From: JAQUBU01 sp036677685
Lineage (GTDB): Bacteria; Bacillota; Syntrophomonadia; Syntrophomonadales; Syntrophomonadaceae
Assembly: GCA_036677685.1 (NCBI GenBank)
Contig: JAVBWA010000019.1
Coordinates: 82,291-146,290, forward strand
Length of the DNA: 64,000 nt
Reading direction: 5' to 3'
The notes under the pieces are model-generated. The model saw nothing but the letters and a program-made list of their open reading frames with translations. It was not told where the DNA came from and did no database searches. The position numbers were made by a program, and so were the translations under genes. This document shows positions 45,521-55,173 of this stretch, piece after piece; the first letter of the stretch is position 1; the number at the start of each line of letters is the position of its first letter.

Positions 45521-46498
45521 TTAAATCCACTTTCGATAACGGAATAAACCCAACATGGTCAGGAACAAAGCGAACATCCCAATAAAAATATAAGTTGCGG
45601 CACGGGGAGAACTGCTGCCGGGAAGATGGACGTTCATTCCGAAAAATCCGGTTATGACGGTAAGAGACATCATGATAATGGATACTATGGTTAGCACGGT
45701 TATTATTTCGCTGGTGCGCCCCGACAGTACCGAATAATATATTTCAGTCGAGCTATTGACCAGATCGCGAAAAGTATTGACGGTATCCAGAATATTATTA
45801 AGATTATCGGCCAAATCCAAATAATAAGGAACATTGTCCCCATGGACAAAAAACGAGTAGCGTCCGGAAATATTGGCAAATATGTGGCGCTGGGGAATCA
45901 GGACTTTTCTTAAAAGTATCAGGGTTCTTTTTAAAGTAAGAATCTCTTCGGTAATTTCCCGGCCTTTGGTCAGAAATATATTATCTTCCAGGTCGTCGAT
46001 TCTTTCACCCAAACGTTCGATGATTGGGAAAGTGTCGTCAACGATATTGTCTACTATTTTATATAGAAGATATTCCGGCCCGCGGTTCATCAACTGGGTA
46101 TCTTTAAGCGATATGCGCGCCACTTTGCCCACCGCCGATAAAGCAATCGGATGTATGGTTACGATATAATTGGGTCCCAGAAAAACATCCAGTTCAATAC
46201 TTGAGATTTCGTCCTCTTCTTCAGCTTCTTCGAAATATTTCAGGGCATGAAAAACAAAAAAATGATAACCGTCGTATTTATCGATCTTAGCCCGGGGACT
46301 TTCCTGCAAACAGTCTTCCAGAGCCAGGGGATGGAAATTAAATATATCTCCGATATATTGAAGTTCACTTTCCGAGCAGTCATAAAGGTCAATCCACAGC
46401 AGGTTATCGGAAGCCTCCAGCAGATGTGAACAATTGGATAAATCCACATCATGATACATGGAGTGGTCTTCCTGATTATAAAAATAGGTTTTGATCAC
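45521..46498 (-). CDS. corA: CorA-type magnesium/divalent metal channel
   Basis: 325 residues. It has a large N-terminal cytosolic domain and a long helix (about 175-265), then two C-terminal membrane helices with the selectivity motif GMN in TGFFGMNVHLPG near residue 290. The tail RYRKWI is basic. CorA pentamers carry Mg2+ and related ions. It is a single gene bounded by the palindrome at 45437 and a 610 bp gene-free region. Confidence 0.92.
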   Translation of the reverse strand: MIKTYFYNQEDHSMYHDVDLSNCSHLLEASDNLLWIDLYDCSESELQYIGDIFNFHPLALEDCLQESPRAKIDKYDGYHFFVFHALKYFEEAEEEDEISSIELDVFLGPNYIVTIHPIALSAVGKVARISLKDTQLMNRGPEYLLYKIVDNIVDDTFPIIERLGERIDDLEDNIFLTKGREITEEILTLKRTLILLRKVLIPQRHIFANISGRYSFFVHGDNVPYYLDLADNLNNILDTVNTFRDLVNSSTEIYYSVLSGRTSEIITVLTIVSIIMMSLTVITGFFGMNVHLPGSSSPRAATYIFIGMFALFLTMLGLFRYRKWI

Positions 46499-46663
46499 AG
46501 TGTAATCCCTCCTCCAGCAGAAGGGTTACCGGCTTAAACGGCAGTAAAAAGCAACCCTTCCCTTATTATTCTGTTTAAACGATTTTCTTAATCGCCCAGG
46601 TATAGGTTCCATTTCACCACCGCCTTTCATTTGCAAATTCTCCCCGTATCAATTGCTGCGGGG

Positions 46664-47016
46664 CATAATCTATAACTCAACTTTTGCAGTTGACATTGGC
46701 AGAAATTTATAGCTTTTGAGAAACTTGACGCAGGAGCCTTGTAATACCCTGCAAACGGGAGGCAGGGTAAGGGATCGAGCGACAGGACGCACCCTACGGG
46801 CATCACTGTGTTCGTAGTGCTCACCGTTAAGGAAATCGCGAGCGTGCTTTACCCTACGGGTACTACTGATGCTCCCTGCCGATCGCCACTAAGGTTGCCG
46901 ACTATGGATGGGAGGTTAGCACGGTACCCCTTGAGTGCCGAACGAGCAGATGATATCATTTGGCGACGGAGTAGGCGCGAGAAAGCTGTAAATTTCTGTT
47001 AAGAGCAAAACTTGTA
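46664..47016. repeat. Large inverted-repeat element near corA
   Basis: CAGAAATTTATAGCTTT (46700-46716) is matched by its complement at 46982-46998 with one G-U-type difference, enclosing about 265 bp with smaller repeats (ACCCTACGGG twice, at 46791 and 46851; TACCCTGC...GCAGGGTA at 46745-46769). Base composition is richer in GC than the surroundings. No coding frame of note. The 46499-47108 interval holds no gene; this looks like a non-autonomous mobile element or structured RNA. Confidence 0.6.
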
Positions 47017-47108
47017 TTTATAATAAGCATACTACTGACTTTAATAATATACAAATTACACGGGCTAATTGTCAAATTCAAGCCGATTTATTTCCTGCTG
47101 TCGCCCCG

Positions 47109-47891
47109 TTATTCACCTGTGCTTTTATTGTTTACATCCTTTGAAGGCATCAATTTTTTCAGAGTGCGCATGGTATTTTTCATTTTAAATCGGCGCTCCA
47201 GGTGGTATTCCAGGTATCTTTCCAATAGAATCTCCAATTGTTTTAAGGCGGCTTCGGATGCTCTTACCCGGTCCAAGGCTTTAATATTGGCCTTTTGCAG
47301 CATTCTAGCCAGAGCCAGAGTTTCGGGGGATAAAACGAAGAAATGCTCTCCCTGATGCATGCAGGAGCTGCACAGCATACCCCCTTCAGCCATATCCATC
47401 CCCAGCAGGGCGACTTTTGTATTCTCACACTTAACGCAGTGACCTAAGATGGGATTATAGCCTAGCGAGCCCAAGAGACTCATTTCAAAGTATCTGATAA
47501 CAAGCGGAATATATCCACTGCGGTTCAAAACATCCAAGACCGCAATACTGCGCAAGTACAAACCGGGCAAGGCCACCCGGTCCATCAAGCTTTTATCCAG
47601 GAGTTCCAATATATAAAGCGCATAAAGAGTGCGGTCAAAATCTTCCCTGGTATTGCCGTAGAAGTCCAGTATCTTCCCTTGGGTAATGAGGTCCAAATCC
47701 TTGCCGCTGCTAAAAAACAATTGGGAGTGACAAAAAGGCTGAATACAGCCGCGCAGGCTGCTGCGGGGTTTCTTGCTTCCCTTGGCTACCGCTTTGATTT
47801 TCCCAGCTTGTTCGGTAAATATGGTAACCAGTTGATCTGCTTCACGAAGATCCATGTTTTTTAAAATTATGCCCCGGCTGCGATAATACAT
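47109..47891 (-). CDS. recO: DNA repair protein RecO
   Basis: 260 residues from ATG 47891 behind GGGGTGG. N-terminal OB fold (RGIILKNMDLREADQLVTIFT, KAVAKGSKKPRS), helical middle, and a zinc-binding CVKCENTK...CSSCMH motif near 153-178. RecO loads RecA with RecF/RecR at gaps. It is in the conserved era-recO neighbourhood and overlaps the end of the upstream membrane protein by 50 bp. Confidence 0.93.
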   Translation of the reverse strand: MYYRSRGIILKNMDLREADQLVTIFTEQAGKIKAVAKGSKKPRSSLRGCIQPFCHSQLFFSSGKDLDLITQGKILDFYGNTREDFDRTLYALYILELLDKSLMDRVALPGLYLRSIAVLDVLNRSGYIPLVIRYFEMSLLGSLGYNPILGHCVKCENTKVALLGMDMAEGGMLCSSCMHQGEHFFVLSPETLALARMLQKANIKALDRVRASEAALKQLEILLERYLEYHLERRFKMKNTMRTLKKLMPSKDVNNKSTGE

Positions 47892-48810
47892 TATATCCAC
47901 CCCAAAAAACATTGGCTACTTTAACTGGCTGGTTAACTGTTTCCACCGGTACTCCAAATTCCCTCCGGAGCTTGGCCGCAAAAAATACAGCTTGATCCCG
48001 GCTAATGTAATTATAATCAAAAGCCAAGTATATTTTAACTAAATCGAGGCTTCCCATTGACTTCAGACTGTTAATAAAATGGGAACTGTTGTCCAAAGAC
48101 TCCTGGTTGACCCAGGCAAATGCCATTCCCCGAGTCTTGCTCATTCGCTCCCGCACTGCGGGACGGAAGGCTGCCGACTTGTTCTGGTAGCTGGCTCCGG
48201 CTAAAGCTTTTTGAACAATTAAGCCCAGAGCATGCTCATTTTTAATCAGAGCCCAACGCGGTACGCTCACCAGCATGGTGTTGGATCCTGATTCTTTAAT
48301 CAGCTCCCGAATCTTCGCCACTTTCATGCCATCCAGCATGTAGCTGTGCACAGCATAACCCGCAATATCCGGAACAATAATGATATCGGGGGCCATCCCC
48401 AGGGTTGGAAGATGGTGCCCGCCGTCGAAAACCACTGCGCGATAGGCCTGGGCACGAAGCTTTTCCAAATAAACTTGTCCATCCTGACTGGTATGCCAGG
48501 TGTCCGCGGCCGAACATTCTACTATAACCTGACAGTGTCTGCCCAGTAATTGTTCAAGCTGGCCGGCATAATTGCTGTTATTCCCGGGCAGCAAGGTTCC
48601 AACTTTTAGCTTGGAATCGGAAAACGTCAGAGGCCGCAGTCCCGGATTATATAATATATGACAATCAGCCCGGGAGGATACTTGGGCAGCGTACCAATCC
48701 AGAGCTTGATTATAACCCATGGATTTTAAGGTATCAGAAGGGTAGTTTATCATAAGATGGGTATAAAAGGCGGTAATTATAAGCAGCAGATACAGGCTTT
48801 TTCTCCACAT
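47842..48810 (-). CDS. Membrane-anchored protein of unknown function
   Basis: 322 residues with an N-terminal anchor or uncleaved signal (SLYLLLIITAFYTHLMI). The rest is soluble and probably outside the cell, with alternating strand and helix patterns (YRAVVFDGGHHLP, IIIVPDIAGYAVHSYMLDGM) that suggest a Rossmann-like or NodB/deacetylase-like fold, but I cannot assign a family. It ends 50 bp inside recO, so it is co-transcribed with it. Upstream is repeat R7 and deoC. Confidence 0.65.
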   Translation of the reverse strand: MWRKSLYLLLIITAFYTHLMINYPSDTLKSMGYNQALDWYAAQVSSRADCHILYNPGLRPLTFSDSKLKVGTLLPGNNSNYAGQLEQLLGRHCQVIVECSAADTWHTSQDGQVYLEKLRAQAYRAVVFDGGHHLPTLGMAPDIIIVPDIAGYAVHSYMLDGMKVAKIRELIKESGSNTMLVSVPRWALIKNEHALGLIVQKALAGASYQNKSAAFRPAVRERMSKTRGMAFAWVNQESLDNSSHFINSLKSMGSLDLVKIYLAFDYNYISRDQAVFFAAKLRREFGVPVETVNQPVKVANVFWGGYNVLSQPGHNFKKHGSS

Positions 48811-48846
48811 TAAGAGGACTATCTCCCTTCAAGTCCTCCCCTTTGA

Positions 48847-48985
48847 CTTAAGCATCGGAAGAAACTGCGGAGCAGTTTCAACACACTGCTGCAACGAGGC
48901 GCGGTAAATTAGAACCCGCCGCTTGTTATGCTAATCGGAACCCCTCCGCTTATAGAAGCAGAGGACATCTTTTCGCCTCGTTATA
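48847..48985 (+). repeat. Dispersed hairpin repeat, copy R7
   Basis: CTTAAGCATCGGAAG, hairpin GAAACTGC-GGA-GCAGTTTC, CACTGCTGCAACGAGGCG, and the end CGCCTCGTTATA. The right 36 bp encode the deoC C-terminus (YNEAKRCPLLL and stop on the minus strand). Confidence 0.85.
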
Positions 48986-49627
48986 CTCCCCCAGTAAATG
49001 CAGCGCGTTGCTGCTGCCGATACGGTCAACTCCCGCAGCTATAAGCTGCAAGGCGAAGTCCAATTGTTTTATTCCCCCGCTGGCTTTTATTTTTAGATCT
49101 ATGCGCTTATGCGCATTAATGATCTCTATGTCTTTCAGGCTGGCTCCACGGCTGGCATAGCCGGTTGAGGTCTTAATGAAATCAGCCTGTGTACTGCTTA
49201 CTAATTCAGTGGCCTGCCTCAATTCAACTTCACTTAGCATGGCAGTTTCCACAATTACTTTCAAGGCAAAGTCATAATCATTTTTCAAGATCAATAAGGA
49301 TTTGATTTCTTCACTTAATTGCTCATAGTCACCTTCTAAAAAAGCGCCAATATTCATGACCAGGTCGAGTTCCTGAGCACCTTGCTGTAAAGCCAGCCGG
49401 GCCGCATAAAGCTTGGTTGAACTTTGCTCCGCACCCAGAGGAAAACCGATAACCGTACATAACTTCACTTCGCTGTCCAACAGATACTCTGCAGCCATCG
49501 GCAGCCGGTAGGGATTAACGCAAACCGCCGCCATTTTATGGCGGGCGGCCTGTTCACATAAGAGTTTTATATCCTGTTCCCGGGCATCAGCCTTTAAATT
49601 GGTACTGTCAATATACCCCGCCAGCAT
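48950..49627 (-). CDS. deoC: Deoxyribose-phosphate aldolase
   Basis: 225 residues, the usual length. YIDSTNLKADA at the start, AAVCVNPYR, VCTVIGFPLGA-like (LCTVIGFPLGA), LDLVMNIGAFLEGD, VIVETAMLS and the Schiff-base Lys in DFIKTSTGY, then KASGGIK. It splits 2-deoxyribose-5-phosphate into glyceraldehyde-3-phosphate and acetaldehyde. Its last 11 residues are encoded by repeat R7. Its neighbours era and cdd fit the common nucleoside-salvage grouping. Confidence 0.93.
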   Translation of the reverse strand: MLAGYIDSTNLKADAREQDIKLLCEQAARHKMAAVCVNPYRLPMAAEYLLDSEVKLCTVIGFPLGAEQSSTKLYAARLALQQGAQELDLVMNIGAFLEGDYEQLSEEIKSLLILKNDYDFALKVIVETAMLSEVELRQATELVSSTQADFIKTSTGYASRGASLKDIEIINAHKRIDLKIKASGGIKQLDFALQLIAAGVDRIGSSNALHLLGEYNEAKRCPLLL

Positions 49628-49718
49628 AAACCTTCCTCCACTAATATGACTTTATCGCTTACCTCTATTCAGCACAAAATTTATGTTAGGGGAATAGCCC
49701 TGCCATGGGAACATTCCT

Positions 49719-49800
49719 GTGTGTCCCCATACCTTAGCTGGTGTGTCCCCATACCTTAGCTGGTGTGTCCCCGTACCTTTAAGGTGTGTACCCTGACCTT
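49719..49800. repeat. 22-bp tandem repeat, about 3.7 copies
   Basis: Units GTGTGTCCCCATACCTTAGC-TG at 49719, 49741 and 49763 (the third with GTACCTTTAAGG) and a partial fourth. It lies between deoC and era and touches the era stop codon. It could be a slippage expansion or protein-binding array. Confidence 0.8.
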
Positions 49801-50680
49801 ACAGCCGGTATCCCAATTGATTGAGGTTACTTTCGCTGTCCCGCCAGTTCTTTTTAACCTTTACCCATAAATCCAGATAAACCGGAGACTCCAGCATCCG
49901 TTCAATATCCTGGCGGGATTGGGCGCCTATCGTCTTTAGCATTTGCCCGTTCTTACCAATAATAATGCGCTTTTGTGAATCTCTCTCCGTATAAATGGCG
50001 GCTCTGATATAGATTTTGCCTCCGGGGGGATTTTTAAACTCTTCAACTTCAACCGCCAGCGAATGGGGAACTTCATCCCGGGTTAAAATCAAAGCTTTTT
50101 CACGAATAAGCTCGGCAACAATAAAAGAAACCGGTTGATCGGTTAAATCATCCTCGGGATAATAAAGCGGTCCTTCCGGCAAGCCCCCAAAAGTCTTTTC
50201 CAGCAGCAGCGGGAGATTGGTTCCGCAAGCTGCGGAAAGCGGAATAACTTCGGAAAAACTCATATGGCTGGTAAAGGTCTTGATATATTCATCAACTTCA
50301 TCTTCACTGACCAGATCGATTTTATTAACCAGTAAATATACCGGTACGGCTGCATCTTTCAACTGCTCCAAAATAAATTGTTCACCACCGCCAAAGGGCC
50401 TGGTGACATCAGTCATATAGTAAATAATATCAACTTCTTCCAGACTGCGCGAGGATACCTTGACCATATATTCGCCCAGGCGGTGCCGGGGTTTGTGAAT
50501 ACCTGGAGTATCAATAAAAATTATCTGCCCGTCTTTACAGGTGTATATTCCCTGAATACGAGTCCTGGTAGTCTGGGGTTTATCTGATACGATAGCGATC
50601 TTTTCTCCGATCAGGGTGTTAAGCAGAGTGGACTTGCCTACATTGGGCCGGCCTACTATGCCTACAAATCCAGACTTCAT
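49799..50680 (-). CDS. era: GTPase Era
   Basis: 293 residues. G1 GRPNVGKSTLLN (10-21), G3 DTPG near 58-61, G4 NKID near 119-122, and a C-terminal KH domain with IIGKNGQMLKTIG. Era binds the 3' end of 16S rRNA and helps 30S assembly. It follows cdd by 14 bp in the conserved ybeY-dgkA-cdd-era order. Confidence 0.96.
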   Translation of the reverse strand: MKSGFVGIVGRPNVGKSTLLNTLIGEKIAIVSDKPQTTRTRIQGIYTCKDGQIIFIDTPGIHKPRHRLGEYMVKVSSRSLEEVDIIYYMTDVTRPFGGGEQFILEQLKDAAVPVYLLVNKIDLVSEDEVDEYIKTFTSHMSFSEVIPLSAACGTNLPLLLEKTFGGLPEGPLYYPEDDLTDQPVSFIVAELIREKALILTRDEVPHSLAVEVEEFKNPPGGKIYIRAAIYTERDSQKRIIIGKNGQMLKTIGAQSRQDIERMLESPVYLDLWVKVKKNWRDSESNLNQLGYRL

Positions 50681-50694
50681 TCGATTTACTCCTC

Positions 50695-51081
50695 CTATTT
50701 GCCCAAAGAAAAAACTTGAGGTAACATTTCATTCAAATTATATTCTTTATGCTGGTTTTTTTCATCGGTAATTATTACTTTTAAATCTTTGGTAAACTCG
50801 GCTAATACTTGCAAACATGCACCACAGGGATAAATGAAGCCTTCACCGCTGCCGCATATGCATATGGCTGCGAAATCGCGTTCCCCGTCATTGACGGCTT
50901 TAAAAACTGCCACCCGTTCGGCACAGATTGAGAGTCCATAGGAGGAATTCTCTATATTGGCTCCCGTATAAGTTTTTCCCCCTTTAGTCAAAAGGGCCGC
51001 TCCCACGCTGAACCCGGAATAAGGAGCATATGCTTGTTTTTTCGTTTTCCGGGCCAACTCTATTAAATCAATATCTTGCAA
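50695..51081 (-). CDS. cdd: Cytidine deaminase
   Basis: 128 residues. KQAYAPYSGFSVGAAL, the zinc/catalytic CAERVAVF with Cys and Glu, and PCGACLQVLAEF giving the other two zinc Cys. Deaminates cytidine and deoxycytidine in pyrimidine salvage. Homotetrameric small type. It sits between dgkA and era on the same strand. Confidence 0.95.
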   Translation of the reverse strand: MQDIDLIELARKTKKQAYAPYSGFSVGAALLTKGGKTYTGANIENSSYGLSICAERVAVFKAVNDGERDFAAICICGSGEGFIYPCGACLQVLAEFTKDLKVIITDEKNQHKEYNLNEMLPQVFSLGK

Positions 51082-51099
51082 TATGTCTAACCTCCAAAA

Positions 51100-51456
51100 T
51101 TAAGGCAAAAAATACGGGCCAAAAATTATGCCCGCCATAATAAGCGCATTAATGGCTGTTAAAAGCACTGCCCCCGCTGCCAGGTTCTTGGCCAGTTTGG
51201 CCAGGGGATGGTAGCTGTCCGTAATTAGATTAATGCTGGTTTCGACAGCGGTATTAATAGTTTCTGCAACTAAAACCATAAATATAGTAAGAATAAGCAA
51301 TCCCCATTCCCAGCGTTCCAGATGCAGAATAAATCCCAGGCTTACTGATGTTATGGCCGCCAGACCATGAATTCGCATATTTCTTTCGCTTATAAAAGCA
51401 TAAACAATGCCAGCCAAAGCGTAAGAAAAGCCAGCCAAAAGTTTGTGACCGCGCAT
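51100..51456 (-). CDS. dgkA: Diacylglycerol kinase/undecaprenol kinase
   Basis: 118 residues with three membrane helices and the family signature EAINTAVETSIN, here as AETINTAVETSINLITD near residues 64-80. Gram-positive DgkA members phosphorylate undecaprenol. It lies 6 bp after ybeY and 18 bp before cdd. Confidence 0.93.
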   Translation of the reverse strand: MRGHKLLAGFSYALAGIVYAFISERNMRIHGLAAITSVSLGFILHLERWEWGLLILTIFMVLVAETINTAVETSINLITDSYHPLAKLAKNLAAGAVLLTAINALIMAGIIFGPYFLP

Positions 51457-51462
51457 TGGCAG

Positions 51463-51933
51463 CTACCTCTCAAGCTTTACTAACTTCATTATACGTTCTT
51501 CCAAATCCTGCATGGCCTTGCGTTCTTCTTCGGTTTCGTGATCATAACCCAACAAGTGCAGCATACCGTGGACCACTAAAAATCCCAATTCCCTTTCCAA
51601 GCTATGGCCGTATTCCTCGCATTGGGCGGCAGCCTGTTCGAGGGAGATTACAATATCACCCAGGACATTGACTTCACCGGGAACATCAAATTCTACCTCT
51701 GCTTCGCTTAATTCATTCATGGCAAAGGACAGAACATCGGTGGGATTATTTTGCCCGCGATAAATGAAATTCAATTCCTGGATATAGCTGTTGTCAACAA
51801 TCATAATGCTCAGTTCCGTGTTTTTGGCCAGCTTCACCAGTTTCGCAGCGGTATTTACTACATTTATAATTAATTGTTGTAATTCCCTAGTGTAGTTAAT
51901 TTTGTTCTGATGGTTGATTATCATGGTCTCCAC
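51463..51933 (-). CDS. ybeY: Endoribonuclease YbeY
   Basis: 156 residues from GTG 51933, six bases after AAAGGAGAG; ATG 51924 is an alternative. The zinc motif HGMLHLLGYDHETEEE is near residues 118-133, and the LNFIYRGQNNPTDVLSF segment is typical. It matures rRNA ends and acts in ribosome quality control. It overlaps the end of yqfF by 38 bp, with phoH upstream as usual. Confidence 0.94.
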   Translation of the reverse strand: METMIINHQNKINYTRELQQLIINVVNTAAKLVKLAKNTELSIMIVDNSYIQELNFIYRGQNNPTDVLSFAMNELSEAEVEFDVPGEVNVLGDIVISLEQAAAQCEEYGHSLERELGFLVVHGMLHLLGYDHETEEERKAMQDLEERIMKLVKLER

Positions 51934-54091
51934 GTACTTCTCTCCTTTTCTCAAACTCTCTTACTATGGTTTCCGGATATTCGATGCGTTTGTGATATAC
52001 TCCCTCCAGCAATTTGCAGAACGAGTTGCCAATAGTATCTAAATCTCTAAATGTGAGTTCACACAATTCCAGCTGCCCGTCATTCAGTTTATCTTTGATC
52101 AGAAGCCGCACCATATTGCGAATTCTTTCCGGGCTGGGATTGGTAAGTGATCTGACTGCTGCCTCCACAGAATCAGCCAGCATAACCAGAGCTACCTCAC
52201 GGCTTTGTGGTTTCGGTCCTTCATAACGAAAAGTTTCTTCCCCCAAATTACCCTGCCGGTCTTCTTCCAGAGCCCGGTTATAAAAGTATTTGGTCAGGCT
52301 GGTGCCATGATGTTGCTCTATAAAATCAATAATTACTTGCGGCAGACGGGCTTCCCGGGCTATTTCAACCCCATCTTTGACATGGGATGTAATAATTAAC
52401 GCACTTAACGCTGGAGCTATTTTCTCATGTGGATTCTCAAATACCTGTTGGTTTTCCACAAAATAATTAGGCCTTTTTATTTTACCGATATCATGATAAT
52501 AGGCGCCAATCCTTACCATAAGGGGATTTGCCCCAATGGATTCGGCAGACGCCTCGGCCAGATTAGCTACCATCAGGCTGTGATGATAGGTTCCCGGTGC
52601 CTCCAGAAGCAGACGTTTCAAAACAAAATGGTTGGGATTTGATAATTCTAAAAGCTTATTCATACTGGTAATGGAAAAGGCCGTCTCCAGATAAGGCAGG
52701 GCGCCGATCATCAAAACCGCTGAAAGAATTCCATTTACCGCGCCTACTATAGCTCCTACCAAGAACGTATCCAAATTCAGATTACCGCTGATAAGTGAGA
52801 GCGTAATGATCGAAATTACATTTGCTAAAGCTATATAAAGTCCCGATTTGGCTAAATCCGAGGTCTGGTTGAGCCGGTAAACCTGAAAAACGCCAACTGT
52901 TCCGCCAAAAAAAGCGGTGATTCCATAGAACAGTTGACTGCCTTCGTTTAACAACCCTACGTAAATTGACATTATCATAGTCAAGAAGTAGGCTAAACGG
53001 TTGTCCAGCAATATGGCAATCAGCATTGAACCGGCCGCTACCGGAGCCAGATAACCCATCAGGGTGTTTATTTCCGGCTGGTTGCTAATCTTGATTATAG
53101 TTAGAAAACGGGTAATTAACAATATGATAATGAATATTAGACCGATTAAAAGCATCAAACGTTCATTTTCATAGATAGAGCGATAATACCGTCTCAGAAA
53201 CTCTATAATCAGCCAAAAAGTTAGAAGTACAAAAAGCCCGGATCCCAGAATCGTCAAGGGATAGCTTCTGGTTCTCTGTATGCCCAGTTGTTCCAGGATG
53301 GATATCTGTTCCTCGGTAACCCGATCGCCTTCCCGGACAATTATTTCTCCGGCTTTTACAGTCTTTTGAACTGCCTGTACTGATTCCCGGGCTTCTGCAA
53401 TCGCCTTGTCAGTAGCCTCCTGGTTAAATATGAGGTTGGGCTTCAGATTGCTGATAATGACCAAGTTCATAATTTCCTGAGCCTGAGGCGCAAATGCCAC
53501 AGCATCGACCTGCTTCTGAATTTGCTCATAGGCGTCCGGCATGGTTTCCACAGTCAGCGGTTTATCCATAACCGATCCGGCCAAGCTTATCGAGTTTTGC
53601 CGCATTTTTGCCAAATCCTCGGGTGAAGTATTGACTATATATTCCGCAAGTTGAGTATTGGTAAAATTTCTTTCACCTTTATATTTCGGTACATTTAAAC
53701 TGTTAAGCAGTTCTTGCACCTGTTTTTTTTGATTATCGCCGGCAGATAACAAATCAAGCAAATTGTTGTAGAAATTGTTAATCTCGTTTTCCACATTGGA
53801 TAAAGCATATTTTTCCTCCTGGTATACTTTCTGGACCTTTACTGCTGCCTGTTTTCTAAGTTCTTCGGTTTGTCTTTCATCAACAATGACTGCATTTATA
53901 TTTGACTGGATATTGCGCTCGGCGACTTCATCCGGCCGCAGCATAACCTGAGTGGGGGAAAAGCTGCTAAACAAGATAGATATAGTAATAGAGAAGAAAA
54001 CTAACAAGCCTAGAACCTTCCGGGTTACAGAACGGTTTAACAGGGTATATAATTTGTCCCATAAAAAAGCAACGATACTGCTGATTTTCAT
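51896..54091 (-). CDS. Seven-helix HD-domain protein (YqfF/PgpH type)
   Basis: 731 residues from ATG 54091 behind TAGGAG. N-terminal helix, an extracellular domain (about 45-270), seven membrane helices (about 275-475), then an HD phosphohydrolase domain with YYHDIGKIKRPNYF near residue 535. This 7TM-7TMR-HD family includes c-di-AMP phosphodiesterase PgpH. The HD pair is intact, so it should be active. Its place between phoH and ybeY is conserved in Firmicutes. Confidence 0.92.
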   Translation of the reverse strand: MKISSIVAFLWDKLYTLLNRSVTRKVLGLLVFFSITISILFSSFSPTQVMLRPDEVAERNIQSNINAVIVDERQTEELRKQAAVKVQKVYQEEKYALSNVENEINNFYNNLLDLLSAGDNQKKQVQELLNSLNVPKYKGERNFTNTQLAEYIVNTSPEDLAKMRQNSISLAGSVMDKPLTVETMPDAYEQIQKQVDAVAFAPQAQEIMNLVIISNLKPNLIFNQEATDKAIAEARESVQAVQKTVKAGEIIVREGDRVTEEQISILEQLGIQRTRSYPLTILGSGLFVLLTFWLIIEFLRRYYRSIYENERLMLLIGLIFIIILLITRFLTIIKISNQPEINTLMGYLAPVAAGSMLIAILLDNRLAYFLTMIMSIYVGLLNEGSQLFYGITAFFGGTVGVFQVYRLNQTSDLAKSGLYIALANVISIITLSLISGNLNLDTFLVGAIVGAVNGILSAVLMIGALPYLETAFSITSMNKLLELSNPNHFVLKRLLLEAPGTYHHSLMVANLAEASAESIGANPLMVRIGAYYHDIGKIKRPNYFVENQQVFENPHEKIAPALSALIITSHVKDGVEIAREARLPQVIIDFIEQHHGTSLTKYFYNRALEEDRQGNLGEETFRYEGPKPQSREVALVMLADSVEAAVRSLTNPSPERIRNMVRLLIKDKLNDGQLELCELTFRDLDTIGNSFCKLLEGVYHKRIEYPETIVREFEKRREVRGDHDNQPSEQN

Positions 54092-54126
54092 CTTAACGCT
54101 CCTAATGACCAATAACCTGCCGTCAT

Positions 54127-55116
54127 TTACTGCCCGGCTTCCTCATAAGACTCATACGCATCAATTATTTTTTGCACTAATGGGTGCCGGATAACATCCT
54201 CTTTGCTAAGGTATTCAAAGGAAACACCCTTGACCTTACCCAGAATCTTTTGAATTTCAATCAATCCGGAATACTCTTCCTTGGGCAAGTCCACCTGCGT
54301 TATATCTCCGGTAATAACCGCCTTGGAACCAAATCCCAGCCGGGTCAGAAACATCTTCATCTGCTGGGGAGTAGTATTCTGGGCTTCGTCCAAAATTATA
54401 AAAGCATCATTAAGAGTTCTCCCCCGCATATAAGCTAGAGGTGCAACTTCGATGATGTTTTTCTCCATATAACGCTGGGTAATGTCTACACCCAATATGT
54501 CAAAAAGCCCGTCATACAAGGGGCGCAAGTAAGGGTTTACTTTTTCTATAAAATCACCGGGCAAGAACCCCAGTTTTTCGCCGGCTTCCACGGCCGGACG
54601 AACCAGGATTATTCTTTCAACTTCCTTGTTGCGCAATGCCCGCACGGCCATTACCACCGCCAAATAAGTCTTTCCGGTACCGGCCGGGCCAATGGCAAAA
54701 ACTACATCATCCTTTAAAATAGCTTGTATATATCTTTTTTGTCTCAGGGTCTTGGCCCTAATGCTTTTACCCCGGGCGGTGTTTAAGATATTCCCGGAAA
54801 CAATATCCTGATGCCTGGTCATATCGCCCTTTTGGGCTAAATTGCTGATGTAATTGATATCACCGATAGTTAAATGCTCTTCGCTTTCAACAATTTCAAT
54901 CAAGTTTTCCAGTAAATGCACAGTGAAAGCAACATCCTCGATTTTGCCTCTAACCGTTATTTCCGTACCCCGTGCAAATATCTCCGCAGGACATAGGTTT
55001 TTCAAATATCGAAAATTCTCATCCGCAGTCCCCAAAAATATGCTGGCTTGCTGGTTATCTTTAAGGACTAGCTTAGCTTCCTTTTCTTCCAAAAAAATTA
55101 TCCTCCCAGTTTGCAT
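54127..55116 (-). CDS. PhoH-like ATPase (YbeZ type)
   Basis: 329 residues. N-terminal small domain (1-100), then a P-loop domain with Walker A GPAGTGKTY near 142-150, VRPAVEAGEKLGFLPGD and the Walker B-like FIILDEAQNTTPQQ. PhoH/YbeZ proteins are RNA-associated ATPases that work with YbeY. It is 35 bp from yqfF. Repeat R8 separates it from yqfD. Confidence 0.93.
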   Translation of the reverse strand: MQTGRIIFLEEKEAKLVLKDNQQASIFLGTADENFRYLKNLCPAEIFARGTEITVRGKIEDVAFTVHLLENLIEIVESEEHLTIGDINYISNLAQKGDMTRHQDIVSGNILNTARGKSIRAKTLRQKRYIQAILKDDVVFAIGPAGTGKTYLAVVMAVRALRNKEVERIILVRPAVEAGEKLGFLPGDFIEKVNPYLRPLYDGLFDILGVDITQRYMEKNIIEVAPLAYMRGRTLNDAFIILDEAQNTTPQQMKMFLTRLGFGSKAVITGDITQVDLPKEEYSGLIEIQKILGKVKGVSFEYLSKEDVIRHPLVQKIIDAYESYEEAGQ

Positions 55117-55173
55117 TTAACACCAAGCTTATTATATCATATGATGGCGTTTAAATTCCATTTGCACCCTTTT

